In this document: piece after piece, positions 1 through 7,238 of the stretch | How positions within the stretch are numbered: position 1 is the stretch's first letter | How the letters are laid out: each line of letters opens with the position of its first letter | Source of the DNA: Candidatus Bathyarchaeota archaeon | GTDB lineage: Archaea; Thermoproteota; Bathyarchaeia; 40CM-2-53-6; RBG-13-38-9 | Reading direction: 5' to 3' | NCBI GenBank assembly: GCA_026015225.1 | Contig: JAOZGV010000018.1 | Coordinates: 1-22,288, forward strand | Length of the DNA: 22,288 bases | Notes under the pieces: generated by a model | The model's input: only the letters and a program-made list of their open reading frames with translations | Databases searched by the model: none | Told to the model about the DNA's origin: nothing | Program-made: the position numbers and the translations under genes

Positions 1-16
1 ACATAGAATCTGATAT

Positions 17-36
17 AAGCGCACTCTAAAACGCTT
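17..36. other. Short dyad near the left edge
   Basis: AAGCG (17-21) and CGCTT (32-36) form a 5-bp inverted repeat around a 10-nt loop. It sits just upstream of, and slightly overlaps, the TATA box of the first gene. It may be the 3' end signal of a gene outside the window or one of the CG-rich dyads that recur at gene ends here. No T-tract follows. Confidence 0.3.
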
Positions 37-42
37 AAATAA
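35..42 (+). promoter_or_regulatory. TATA box, probable leaderless promoter
   Basis: TTAAATAA is centred about 28 bp before the ATG at 67. That is the distance expected between a TATA box and the transcription start in archaea, so the mRNA should begin at or very near the start codon. No Shine-Dalgarno sequence precedes the ATG, which fits a leaderless message. The same octamer occurs at 2283-2290 and, on the other strand, at 7231-7238. Confidence 0.5.
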
Positions 43-66
43 TAATTATGGTACCAATTTTTCAAT

Positions 67-1164
67 ATGATAATCGATTCCATTGAAGTTTATCGCGTTG
101 CAATGCCCTTGAAATATCCTTTTAGAGTTGCATTCGGAGACTTTTCAGTTATTGAAAGTGTATTGGTTAAGGTGACAAGTGGCGATCAATATGGGTGGGG
201 GGAGACTACTCCTTTTGGACATCCCTCTTATTGCGGTGAATGGGCTGGTGGGGTTTTCGCCATTATTAAGGACTTTTTAACTCCCCACTTACTCGAGAAG
301 AGTATTGATTCAGGTGAGCAACTGCAAAATGAAATGGGTATAATAAAGGATAATTATTTTGCGAAGGCTGGAATAGATTTGGCTTGGTGGGACCTTTATT
401 GCAAAATGAGAAATAAACCATTATGGCAAGTCTTAGGTGGGGATAAAGAGTACGTTGAAGTCGGTGCTGATTTCGGTGTTATGAAAACTATAGACGAATT
501 GATAAAAGTGATCGACATTGCTGTCAAAGAAGGTTATAAGAGGATCAAACTGAAGTATCGCCCAGGTTGGGAATTGGAAATGATACAAGCGGTACGAAAA
601 GAATTTCCTGATACTGTTTTTCATATTGATTGTAACGCTGCCTATACTCTAGACGACTTAAAGATGTTTAAAAAAATAGATGCGTTTGATTTAGCGATGA
701 TTGAACAACCATTAGCTCACAACGATCTAGTCGATCACTCAATTTTGCAGCAATCGCTTAAAACACCCATCTGTTTAGACGAAAGTATCACTTCAATTGA
801 TATGGCCAGAAAGGCAATCGATCTAAAAGCTTGCGGATGGATCAATATTAAACCAGGACGAGTTGGAGGAATTACTAACTCCATCAAGATTCATAACTAC
901 TGCAGGGATCATGAGATCCCTTGTTGGGTCGGTAGCATGCTCGAATCTTCTTTAGGAGCCTCATTTCTTATCGCATTAGCAACACTTCCTAATTTCAAAT
1001 ATCCATCCGACATATTTCCTAGCAAACGTTTTTATCATGAAGATCTATCTCAACCCGAAATTGTTTTATCAGATCCATCACAAATCAAAATTCCTTCTGG
1101 AAATGGAGTAGGGACTGAACCTAATTTATATAGATTGGAAAAAATGAAGATTGATTGGTGTTAG
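67..1164 (+). CDS. Enolase-superfamily enzyme, OSBS/N-acylamino acid racemase-like
   Basis: A 365-aa member of the mandelate racemase/muconate lactonizing enzyme group of the enolase superfamily. The N-terminal capping domain (about 1-125) includes PLKYPFR and GWGE. The barrel shows the expected catalytic set: KLK at 161-163 (K163 as base), metal ligands D188 (in DCN), E213 (in IEQP) and D238 (in LDES), and K262 (in IKPGRVGG) as the opposite acid/base. The overall pattern, including PLxxPF near the start and GSMLES at 289-294, is closest to o-succinylbenzoate synthase and N-acylamino acid racemase. No menaquinone genes are nearby, so racemase or another N-acyl/dipeptide activity is as likely as OSBS. 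The length is normal. The start is supported by a TATA box 28 bp upstream and no SD. It converges with the next gene. Confidence 0.85.
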   Translation: MIIDSIEVYRVAMPLKYPFRVAFGDFSVIESVLVKVTSGDQYGWGETTPFGHPSYCGEWAGGVFAIIKDFLTPHLLEKSIDSGEQLQNEMGIIKDNYFAKAGIDLAWWDLYCKMRNKPLWQVLGGDKEYVEVGADFGVMKTIDELIKVIDIAVKEGYKRIKLKYRPGWELEMIQAVRKEFPDTVFHIDCNAAYTLDDLKMFKKIDAFDLAMIEQPLAHNDLVDHSILQQSLKTPICLDESITSIDMARKAIDLKACGWINIKPGRVGGITNSIKIHNYCRDHEIPCWVGSMLESSLGASFLIALATLPNFKYPSDIFPSKRFYHEDLSQPEIVLSDPSQIKIPSGNGVGTEPNLYRLEKMKIDWC

Positions 1165-1179
1165 TAGATTAACCAAGAT

Positions 1180-1195
1180 AGCGTTTGCGCTTTTT
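1180..1195 (+). terminator. Short hairpin with T-tract after the racemase-like gene
   Basis: AGCG-TTTG-CGCT gives a 4-bp stem and 4-nt loop followed by TTTT, starting 15 bp after the stop codon at 1164. The run of T on the plus strand fits a terminator for the upstream gene; archaeal termination depends mainly on the T-tract. More T-rich sequence follows at about 1200-1207. The stem is very short. Confidence 0.4.
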
Positions 1196-1216
1196 ACTAA
1201 TTTTTAGTTTGACCCT

Positions 1217-1465
1217 TTAGCGAGTGCGTTCTTCTGTTAATTTTTTTATATGAGAAATTTCTTCATCACTCATTTGAATATCATAACTTTTTCTAAGCAA
1301 CGTTTTCATTGGGAAAATGAATGGTTCTTTCTCTTCAGAATCCCATTCTAGAAATTCTATTCCAGTCTCATCGATATACAAAATGATATCTTTGAGTACA
1401 TCTTCTGAAGTATCGTTGACCCAAGAAGGGATATTTAATAAGCGCGCGCGCTTACATCTAAACAC
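1217..1465 (-). CDS. Hypothetical acidic 82-aa protein, start uncertain
   Basis: I do not recognise this protein. It is 82 residues, mostly acidic after residue 15, with no membrane segment, Cys cluster or clear motif, and a charged C-terminal helix-like stretch. The only usable start is a GTG at 1465, directly after the stop of the radical SAM gene (1469-1471), so the two would form a tight operon. The first 10 codons run straight through a perfect 16-bp palindrome (1439-1454), giving an odd basic start (KRAR) unlike the rest. The next Met is residue 53. Either translation starts at the GTG, or the 5' end has been altered by the palindrome and the original start lost. The body looks coding, but function and start are unknown. 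Confidence 0.5.
   Translation of the reverse strand: MFRCKRARLLNIPSWVNDTSEDVLKDIILYIDETGIEFLEWDSEEKEPFIFPMKTLLRKSYDIQMSDEEISHIKKLTEERTR
1439..1454. repeat. 16-bp perfect CG-alternating palindrome
   Basis: TAAGCGCGCGCGCTTA is perfectly self-complementary and contains an alternating GC tract in AT-rich surroundings. Its last 14 bases (1441-1454) recur exactly at 18583-18596. It lies at the 3' side of the radical SAM gene and inside the first codons of the small downstream ORF. It could form a cruciform, an RNA hairpin or Z-DNA. Confidence 0.7.
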
Positions 1466-1468
1466 GTG

Positions 1469-2212
1469 CTAAAATAATACTTGGCAGAAAATCCCTTCTT
1501 TCTTAAACGCATCTGCAAGTGCAACGCCTTTCTGAGAAAAATACTTATTTTCCAATGCATAATCGAAATGATACTTCTTGTATATCCAATCAGCATAATG
1601 GTAATTCATCTTGTCTATCAATACATGATCGACTTTTCCACATAATAGTGCTGCCAAATCTTCAGCCATTGGAAGGAGGGGTGCTATCATTGCATATGTT
1701 CTAATGCCTGCAAGATGCAGCCTTTCTAATGTTTTAATGCGTTCCTCGATTGGTGGAGCTTTTGGCTCAAAGATTTGCCTAATCTCTTCATTGGCTGTAG
1801 TTATCGTAAATCCTGCTTCAACCTCCCCAAATTTTCTAAATAAATCAATATCTCTTAGAATAAGAGGCGATTTAGTCTGAATTGTGACTGGCCAGTTATG
1901 CTTCAGTAAAATTTTAAGACATTTCCGTGTTAGCTCATACTTTCTCTCGATTGGTTGATAAGGATCGCATATTCCACTTATCCAGACTCTACCAATATGT
2001 TTTCTTTTGACTTCACTCTCCAATAAATTTGGGCCATTAACCTTAACATCGATAAATTCGCCCCATGCCTCGCTATGGCCTGTAAACCTTTTCATGAATC
2101 GAGCGTAACAATATGTACAACCATGTTCACAACCAACGTAAGGATTGACCGTATAATCGGATATCTTCGATTTGGATAAGATAGTTCTTGCATTAATCTC
2201 TTTTATAATCAT
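1469..2212 (-). CDS. SPL-family (SplB-like) radical SAM protein
   Basis: A 247-aa radical SAM protein of the spore photoproduct lyase-like family (COG1533 type). The [4Fe-4S]/SAM motif is CxxxCxxC at C28, C32 and C35 with the following Tyr and Ala (CYA), preceded by NPYVGC as is typical of this family. The segment ISGICDPYQPIE (about 79-90) and the following ITRKCL/TKSP-like region also match it. The protein is short and lacks the C-terminal parts of true spore photoproduct lyase, and archaea do not make spores, so DNA photoproduct repair should not be assumed; many members have unknown substrates. It is divergent from the glycosyltransferase gene. No SD precedes the ATG. The small ORF follows 3 bp after the stop codon. 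Confidence 0.85.
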   Translation of the reverse strand: MIIKEINARTILSKSKISDYTVNPYVGCEHGCTYCYARFMKRFTGHSEAWGEFIDVKVNGPNLLESEVKRKHIGRVWISGICDPYQPIERKYELTRKCLKILLKHNWPVTIQTKSPLILRDIDLFRKFGEVEAGFTITTANEEIRQIFEPKAPPIEERIKTLERLHLAGIRTYAMIAPLLPMAEDLAALLCGKVDHVLIDKMNYHYADWIYKKYHFDYALENKYFSQKGVALADAFKKEGIFCQVLF

Positions 2213-2282
2213 TAAGGTGGCACTACCGTTGAAAGCTGCATAATTTTCAAATAAAAAACATTTATGTTAAAAAAATATTCAC

Positions 2283-2290
2283 TTAAATAA
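2283..2290 (+). promoter_or_regulatory. TATA box upstream of the glycosyltransferase
   Basis: TTAAATAA is the same octamer as at 35-42. A start of transcription about 25-30 bp downstream (near 2313) would place the TTG at 2296 outside the mRNA, which supports the GTG at 2374 (or TTG at 2368) as the start. The 160-bp intergenic stretch 2213-2373 also holds the radical SAM gene's upstream region; I see no other clear signal in it. Confidence 0.4.
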
Positions 2291-2373
2291 TAAATTTGGC
2301 ATACAAAGATTTTTTTTTTCGATCGTGTGGATATTATTCCAGAAGGAATCATGATCAATATCTCGGATTGGAT

Positions 2374-3498
2374 GTGGTAGCGATAAAAATATGCATATAT
2401 GCAAGGGGAGCTTCTAACAAAGCAGGTGGAACAAAGGAATATATTAGAGCAATGACTCTTGCAATGATCGAAGAAATCTGCGAACATGATCAATTATATA
2501 TAATTCACAATTTTGACAAAGAGAGCTTCATATGCAAAAAAGATAATGTCAAAGAAATTTTACTGAAATCAAAAAATAATATTGTCTGTGATTTTTTATT
2601 AGGTCCTTTGAAGATTAATAGATTGAATTTAGATGTTATATGGTTTCCCAAGAATGTAATTCCTTATTTCGTGAATACTAAGAAAATTGTAACTACACAT
2701 GATTTAATGGCGTATTTTTTTTCAGCTCATGAATATTATAACCTTGTTGAAAGGATATTTCGCTGCATTACAATAAAAAGTTCTTGTAAAAGAGCAAACC
2801 GGATAATTGCTGTTTCTAATAACACAAAAAAAGATATTGTAAGGATACTAGGAATTGATCCTAAGAAAATCAATGTAATTTAAGAAGCGATAGATAGAAG
2901 GTACAAAATAATCAAAGATAAAAAACAATTGGAAAGAGTTAGAATAAAATACAATTTGCCTGAAGAGTTCATCTTGTATACAGGGCGTATTATCCCGAGA
3001 AAGAACATAATTAGGCTGGTAAGGGCATTTAATGAACTTTCAATAAAAGAAAAAAATATCCAACTCGTATTAACTGGATTCTCCGAATGGTATAGATCAA
3101 TGAAATTAGACTTCGTTAAGAATGACTCAATAAACAAAATTGGATATGTAGAGGATGAAGATATGCCTTACTTGTACAATCTTGCTGAATTATATGTTTT
3201 TCCCTCTTTGTACGAGGGCTTTGGATTGCCTGTTTTAGAAGCGCAAGCCTGTGGATGTCCTGTGATCGCTTCAAATGTTAGTTCGATTCCAGAAGTAGGA
3301 GGCGATAGTGTTCATTACATAAATCCAAATAATGTTAACGAGATCCGGGAAGGTATTATTAGAATTTTAAAAGACAAAAAATACAAAAATATGCTTATAA
3401 AAAAAGGATTGAAAAACGTAAAAAAATTTAGTTTGGAAAAATCTGCAAAGGATATCTTAACTTGTATGAAATCGGTTATAAGCACGCGCGTGCTATAA
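2374..3498 (+). pseudogene. GT4-family glycosyltransferase interrupted by an in-frame TAA
   Basis: A GT-B fold glycosyltransferase (GT4, 'glycosyl transferases group 1') split by a TAA at 2881-2883. Both halves are in the same frame with no other stop, and together give about 374 codons, the normal family length. The N-terminal half has the acceptor domain with THDLM and the AVSxxTKKDI segment. The C-terminal half has LYTGRIIPRKN and the donor-site E-x7-E motif in YEGFGLPVLEA, then GCPVIAS and PEVGGD. The TAA falls after INVI, where the family usually has Tyr (VIYEG), so a single TAT/TAC to TAA change explains it. It is either a recent nonsense mutation, a strain polymorphism or a sequencing error. 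The start is placed at GTG 2374; the open frame extends further upstream, but the codons before 2368 do not look coding. No other glycan genes are adjacent. Confidence 0.8.
3481..3494. repeat. 14-bp CG-alternating palindrome
   Basis: AGCACGCGCGTGCT is perfectly self-complementary. It covers the last codons of the glycosyltransferase gene, ending 1 bp before its stop codon. It belongs with the similar palindromes at 1439-1454 and 18583-18594. Confidence 0.6.
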
Positions 3499-3499
3499 A

Positions 3500-3597
3500 C
3501 AGTAGATCACAAAGTAATGTGTTAAAAATGTTAAAATCCTGTTAAATATGTTAAAGAGCGTTAAGATGTTAAATTTAAATCACCTTCCGATCTACTG
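3500..3597. promoter_or_regulatory. Phased TGTTAAA array between inverted repeats, upstream of the GS-family gene
   Basis: TGTTAAA occurs at 3520, 3529, 3540, 3549 and 3567, with a variant CGTTAAG at 3559. The steps are 9, 11, 9, 10 and 8 bp, so all copies face about the same side of the helix. The array ends directly at an AT-rich TATA-like sequence (TTTAAAT, 3574-3580). A perfect 9-bp inverted repeat, CAGTAGATC (3500-3508) and GATCTACTG (3589-3597), brackets the whole element. The layout suggests cooperative binding of a regulator just upstream of the promoter, with the second arm near the predicted transcription start. The regulator is unknown. Confidence 0.55.
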
Positions 3598-3605
3598 ATA
3601 AAGAA

Positions 3606-3620
3606 ATGAGTGAAAAATGA
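3606..3620 (+). CDS. Possible 4-codon leader ORF (MSEK)
   Basis: ATG AGT GAA AAA TGA; its TGA (3618-3620) overlaps the ATG of the GS-family gene (3617). With a TATA box at 3574-3580, transcription would start close to 3603, so this ATG could be read as a leaderless start with reinitiation at the main gene. It could also be chance, since it is only 15 bp long. Confidence 0.2.
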   Translation: MSEK

Positions 3621-5131
3621 TAGATGAAGAATTTAGATTGAATCCGAATAAGTTAGTGCAATTTCTAAGAAAAAGGCCAAGCGAATTCACAAAGGAAGAT
3701 ATTATCAGATTTATTAAAGAGAATAATATCAAAATGCTTGATTTTAACTATGTTGGAAGAGATGACAGATTAAAAACATTGAACTTTGTTATTGGTAATG
3801 AAAAACATCTAAGACAATTATTGGATTTTGGTGAGAGGGTCGATGGATCAAGTCTATTCCCATATATTGGTGTTGGAAACAGCGATTTGTATGTTGTACC
3901 AAGATTTAAAACAGCTTTTATAAATCCCCTATCCTCGATTCCCACTCTCAATTTGCTTTGCTCATATTTTGATGGGAATGGAAAAGAACTGGATATGGCT
4001 CCAGAATATATCGTTAAAAAGGCACAACATGAATTAAAGAAAAAAACCGGAATAATTTTGTATGCGTTTGGGGAGTTAGAGTATTATGTAATTTTTAGAA
4101 GCCAAGATGAACTTTTTCCAGGAACATTTCAAAATAATTATCATGAGAGTAGGCCATTTATAAAATATGAAGATATGAGAAAAGAAATTCTTTATGTTCT
4201 TGCCAGCATAGGCGTTAAAACAAAATATGGTCATGCAGAAGTGGGAAATATCATTACATCAGAGAATAACACACGGTTTGAACAGAATGAGATAGAACTT
4301 GCATTAGAGCCATTAGAAGAAATGGCAGATCATATTATTATTGCAAAATGGATTATGAGGAATATCGCAGTAAAATACGGAGTTGAGATTACATTTGCCC
4401 CAAAAATCGCAGCAGGACATGCAGGAACTGGGTTGCACATACACATAGCAGCAATGAAAGATAGTAGAAATGTTATGTTAAATGATGCTGGAGAATTGAG
4501 TGAAACTACTAAAAGGATTATTGGCGGATTGCTTAAATTAGCGCCCAGTCTTACCGCGTTTGGAAATACAATCCCAACATCTTATTTGAGATTGGTTCCC
4601 CATCAAGAGGCACCAACTAATTTATGCTGGGGAGATAAGAATAGGTCAGTACTTATTAGAGTGCCTCTTGGCTGGAGAAAAATATCCTGTCTCAGCTCAC
4701 TAATAAATAAAACAGAATCCGGTCATTATTCTTGTGAAGGAAGACAAACAGTTGAAATGAGATGTCCTGATGGTTCTGCAAATATTTATCTCTTATTGGC
4801 AGGGATTGCTGTGGCGGCAAAAAATGGCTTAACAAATGATGAGTCCTTGGAATTGACTAAAAAATTTTACGTTAATGTTGATATATTCAAAGATGAGAAC
4901 AAGGAATTACAAGAAAAGCTTGAACATCTTCCGTCATCCTGCTTTGAGTCAGCAGAAAAATTAAAGGAGCACGCACCTATTTATCAAGAAGATGGGGTCT
5001 TTAGTAAAAGTATTCTTGAAGGGTTGGAAAAAAAGCTTAAGTCATTTAACGATAAAGATTTGAATAATGAATTGAAAAAAGACAAACAAAAAGCAGAAGA
5101 ATATGTTAAGAATTTCATTCACTGTGGATAA
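3617..5131 (+). CDS. Glutamine synthetase-family protein (GS-I-like)
   Basis: A 504-aa glutamine synthetase-fold ligase. The N-terminal beta-grasp part carries DGSSL (76-80) and SDLYVVP (89-95). The catalytic barrel keeps the metal and substrate residues expected of the family: E153 and E155 (ELE), E208 (GHAEVG), E225 (QNEIEL), H274 (GTGLHIH), R325 (SYLRLVP), E331 (EAP), R343 (NRS), E380 and R382 (EMRCPDGSAN). ATP-dependent ligation of ammonia or an amine to a carboxylate is therefore likely. It diverges from classical GlnA around these motifs, so it may be a GlnA paralogue (for example a gamma-glutamyl-polyamine or other amine ligase). I see no typical adenylylation-site motif (NLY). The ATG at 3617 overlaps a 4-codon leader ORF, and an unusual phased repeat lies upstream, suggesting specific control. 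Confidence 0.85.
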   Translation: MIDEEFRLNPNKLVQFLRKRPSEFTKEDIIRFIKENNIKMLDFNYVGRDDRLKTLNFVIGNEKHLRQLLDFGERVDGSSLFPYIGVGNSDLYVVPRFKTAFINPLSSIPTLNLLCSYFDGNGKELDMAPEYIVKKAQHELKKKTGIILYAFGELEYYVIFRSQDELFPGTFQNNYHESRPFIKYEDMRKEILYVLASIGVKTKYGHAEVGNIITSENNTRFEQNEIELALEPLEEMADHIIIAKWIMRNIAVKYGVEITFAPKIAAGHAGTGLHIHIAAMKDSRNVMLNDAGELSETTKRIIGGLLKLAPSLTAFGNTIPTSYLRLVPHQEAPTNLCWGDKNRSVLIRVPLGWRKISCLSSLINKTESGHYSCEGRQTVEMRCPDGSANIYLLLAGIAVAAKNGLTNDESLELTKKFYVNVDIFKDENKELQEKLEHLPSSCFESAEKLKEHAPIYQEDGVFSKSILEGLEKKLKSFNDKDLNNELKKDKQKAEEYVKNFIHCG

Positions 5132-5182
5132 GAAAAAACAAGGCATTAAAGACACTGATTAGCTCGCGCCATAATAATTGGA

Positions 5183-5214
5183 AGCGCACGCAGTTATAGT
5201 TTAAAGCGTATGCT
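5183..5214. other. Imperfect dyad between convergent genes
   Basis: AGCGCACGC (5183-5191) and GCGTATGCT (5206-5214) can pair over 9 positions with one mismatch and one G-U, around a 14-nt loop. It lies 6 bp beyond the stop of the small membrane protein gene and about 50 bp beyond that of the GS-family gene. It may be a shared 3' end signal. The plus strand has no T-tract after it. Confidence 0.3.
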
Positions 5215-5219
5215 AAAAA

Positions 5220-5447
5220 CTATTTAACCAGATATGATCTAATGGCTAAAAAAAGCCTCCCGATAATGACTAAAATAATTCCTGGCAAGAAATATTCAAG
5301 ATTCAAATATTTAGTAACGTTCGTAGATATATTGAAATTGGAATAAGCATGTATAAAAAGGGAAATAATTCCTAAAAGTATTAATGCTAAACCGAGAAAA
5401 TTAAACAGATCTCCAATATTTTTCTTCTTGGAAATCATTATCATCAC
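5220..5447 (-). CDS. Small two-helix membrane protein, unknown function
   Basis: A 75-aa protein with two hydrophobic segments (about 13-33 and 53-70), a basic N-terminus (SKKK) and a basic C-terminal tail, so both ends are probably cytoplasmic. The loop between the helices has potential glycosylation sequons (NIS, NVT). I recognise no family. Several Met codons lie at the start (residues 1, 2 and 4), and no convincing SD decides between them. It is on the same strand as the antiporter upstream but 127 bp away, so co-transcription is possible, not certain. I see no distinct signal in that gap. Confidence 0.55.
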   Translation of the reverse strand: MMIMISKKKNIGDLFNFLGLALILLGIISLFIHAYSNFNISTNVTKYLNLEYFLPGIILVIIGRLFLAIRSYLVK

Positions 5448-5574
5448 ATCATATAATTTTATTGAAAAAAGTAAATCAAGTGACCATTTTTCCTAGATCA
5501 CTCTCTACCTGCAATAAAAAATCGTTGTTTTTGTATGGTTAAGGTGATAAACACGCAAATAAAATTTTGTCTAT

Positions 5575-6561
5575 TTAAATTAAGAAGACAAAAACAGCGA
5601 TGAAAATATATGCGATGATTAGAAGTAATGACTCTTTGCGATCTAACTTCTCGCCAGTCATTAGGAATATTAGTGCAAGGAGTGTCATGGCGATGGTGAT
5701 GGGAGTGTTGACCAGGAGAGTTTTCTTATCTATAATGAAACCCGCTATCATGGCACCCATGCCTGTCGCTAAGAGGATGTCTGTTATACTACTACCTAGT
5801 AGATTTCCAACGGATATAGAAACATCTCCTTTAGAGAGGGCTCGCGCAGAGACGATGAGTTCAGGAATACCTGTTCCGAATCCTACAAAAATAAGGCCGA
5901 TTGCCGATTGTTCTACGCTCATAAATGTAGCTAGTTCTATGCCTGCCATTATGACAGCGTCAGCTCCTAAACCAATTACGATTATCCCAACGATGAGGAG
6001 AATTATATCAAGATGGGCGGGGTCTTCCATCTTACATACTTTAAAACCCCTGATTTTATCTTCAAGAACAGGGATCTCTAAGCTCTCAAGTTTCTTTTCA
6101 TGATAAATCAGATACGATGTGAATCCGATATAGGTTATGATCAATACGAATCCTTCGAGAATAGTTATTTTATAATCTAATATGATAATGAAGAAGAGGA
6201 GTAGTGAAGCCATCAATGCTGAACCGATTCTTTTTGTGGTTTTTTTTGAAACCACTAATGTACCGAATAAACCACATATTCCCAAGATTATTGTCATCAC
6301 ATTTAGGACCGACCCCACATAGTTTCCTACGACTATCCCAGATGTTTCTATGCCCTCAAGCCTATCTATTCCCCCTGCGATACCTACCGCCATTTCCGGG
6401 ATAGATGTTCCGATGGATACAAGAGTCAAACCTATTAGAAAAGGTGATAGACCGAATCTCCAGGCTGTTTTGATAGAACAGTTTATGGTAAGTTCTGCTC
6501 CTACTCCTAATCCTACCAACCCTCCTATGAGGACGATAATGCTAAAATAAGGAAAATCCAT
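5575..6561 (-). CDS. CaCA-family Ca2+/Na+ antiporter (YrbG-like)
   Basis: A 328-aa integral membrane exchanger with about ten hydrophobic helices in two inverted halves. The alpha repeats that form the ion path are visible: GTSIPEM (51-57) followed by GN (79-80) in the first half, and GTGIPEL (229-235) followed by GNLLGSS (252-258) in the second. The acidic residues E56 and E234 are kept. The usual GSNxxN in each repeat is altered (GSVLN, GSSITD), so ion preference may differ from a classical Na+/Ca2+ exchanger. A hydrophilic loop (about 153-183) joins the halves. The length is normal. The ATG at 6561 has no SD; a TATA-like sequence (CTATATTGATA on the minus strand) lies about 25 bp upstream, fitting a leaderless start. 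Confidence 0.85.
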   Translation of the reverse strand: MDFPYFSIIVLIGGLVGLGVGAELTINCSIKTAWRFGLSPFLIGLTLVSIGTSIPEMAVGIAGGIDRLEGIETSGIVVGNYVGSVLNVMTIILGICGLFGTLVVSKKTTKRIGSALMASLLLFFIIILDYKITILEGFVLIITYIGFTSYLIYHEKKLESLEIPVLEDKIRGFKVCKMEDPAHLDIILLIVGIIVIGLGADAVIMAGIELATFMSVEQSAIGLIFVGFGTGIPELIVSARALSKGDVSISVGNLLGSSITDILLATGMGAMIAGFIIDKKTLLVNTPITIAMTLLALIFLMTGEKLDRKESLLLIIAYIFIAVFVFLI

Positions 6562-6601
6562 TAGGTCTTACCGATATTATCAATATAGAATAATAGGTCT
6601 T
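6562..6601 (-). promoter_or_regulatory. Antiporter promoter region with direct repeats and an AT dyad
   Basis: Plus-strand TAGGTCTT occurs at 6562-6569 and 6594-6601, 32 bp apart, on either side of ATATT-ATC-AATAT (6573-6585), a 5-bp inverted repeat with a 3-nt spacer that overlaps the likely TATA element. The arrangement could be an operator for the antiporter, but AT-rich dyads arise easily by chance. Confidence 0.25.
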
Positions 6602-6636
6602 GTCTATTGATTTAAATTGTGATGTTTCTTTTATGA

Positions 6637-7209
6637 TCATCGAATATGAGATCGCAAGCGCGCTGAAAAACCATGTACGCCTATCTTTTTATTAAGGCTC
6701 CAATATTCGCCTTGATTGTAAGCGATTGGAGATACTTTTGTAAAATCTATTTGTCCATTCTTATTCAGAATTTCTTGCTCTATATGTACGCGAATCACCT
6801 CACCAAGAAACATATCGTGAACTCCTAACGGAATCTTCTTTTTTAAAATACATTCGATGTTGATCGGACACTCTTTGATAAGTGGAGGCTTAACTTTTTC
6901 CGCAGGTTCTTGCGTAAGTTGGGTTTCAGAAAATTTATCTATTTCTTTTCCAGAAACTATTCCGCAGAAATCAGTTTCTTCTAAAATTTTAACAGTCGGG
7001 ATATTTACAACAAATTCACCCGACTCCTCAATTATCTTATTGGAATATCTTTGAGGGCGGATGCTCATACTTATTGTTGGAGGATCAGAGCAAGCTATTC
7101 CTGTCCATGCTAAAGTGATTATATTGGATTTTCCTCTATAGTCTGTGCAAGTGACTAGAATGATGGGGCAAGGAAAGAGAGCGGGCCATGGATTCTTTTT
7201 TATTTTCAT
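6637..7209 (-). CDS. Flavin reductase-like FMN-binding split-barrel protein
   Basis: A 190-aa member of the flavin reductase (flavoredoxin/DIM6-NTAB) family. It shows PCPIILVTCTD near the start, NIITLAWTGIACSDPPTISMSI (about 29-50), the FVVNIP segment (66-71) and the C-terminal pattern YWSLNKKIG...GFS. Such proteins bind FMN non-covalently and pass electrons between flavin and a partner or reduce free flavin. I cannot tell whether the donor is NAD(P)H or ferredoxin. The C-terminal codons include a small CG palindrome (AGCGCGCT, 6657-6664). A TATA box 25 bp before the ATG indicates a leaderless mRNA. It lies 75 bp upstream of the antiporter gene on the same strand. Confidence 0.85.
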   Translation of the reverse strand: MKIKKNPWPALFPCPIILVTCTDYRGKSNIITLAWTGIACSDPPTISMSIRPQRYSNKIIEESGEFVVNIPTVKILEETDFCGIVSGKEIDKFSETQLTQEPAEKVKPPLIKECPINIECILKKKIPLGVHDMFLGEVIRVHIEQEILNKNGQIDFTKVSPIAYNQGEYWSLNKKIGVHGFSARLRSHIR

Positions 7210-7230
7210 AAATAGTGATTTTCTGCCTTT

Positions 7231-7238
7231 TTATTTAA
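7231..7238 (-). promoter_or_regulatory. TATA box of the flavin reductase gene
   Basis: On the minus strand TTAAATAA is centred about 25 bp before the ATG at 7209, with no SD between. This is the same octamer and spacing as at the racemase-like gene and implies a leaderless transcript. Confidence 0.5.

Noticed and set aside
2296..2373. TTG start at 2296 for the glycosyltransferase
   Set aside because: The codon lies only 6 bp after the TATA box, so it would be upstream of the expected transcription start, and the first 24 codons do not resemble GT4 sequence.
2212..2493. Minus-strand 93-aa frame over the promoter and start of the glycosyltransferase gene
   Set aside because: It covers the divergent promoter region and the antisense of a recognisable GT4 N-terminus; Cys/Phe-rich composition without any motif.
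2881..2883. Recoded stop (pyrrolysine-type) in the glycosyltransferase
   Set aside because: The codon is TAA, not TAG, and no recoding element is visible; a point mutation is simpler.
5600..6103. Plus-strand 167-aa frame inside the antiporter gene
   Set aside because: It is antisense to a clear membrane antiporter with both alpha repeats; the Ser/Arg/Met-rich product is typical of the strand opposite to hydrophobic codons.
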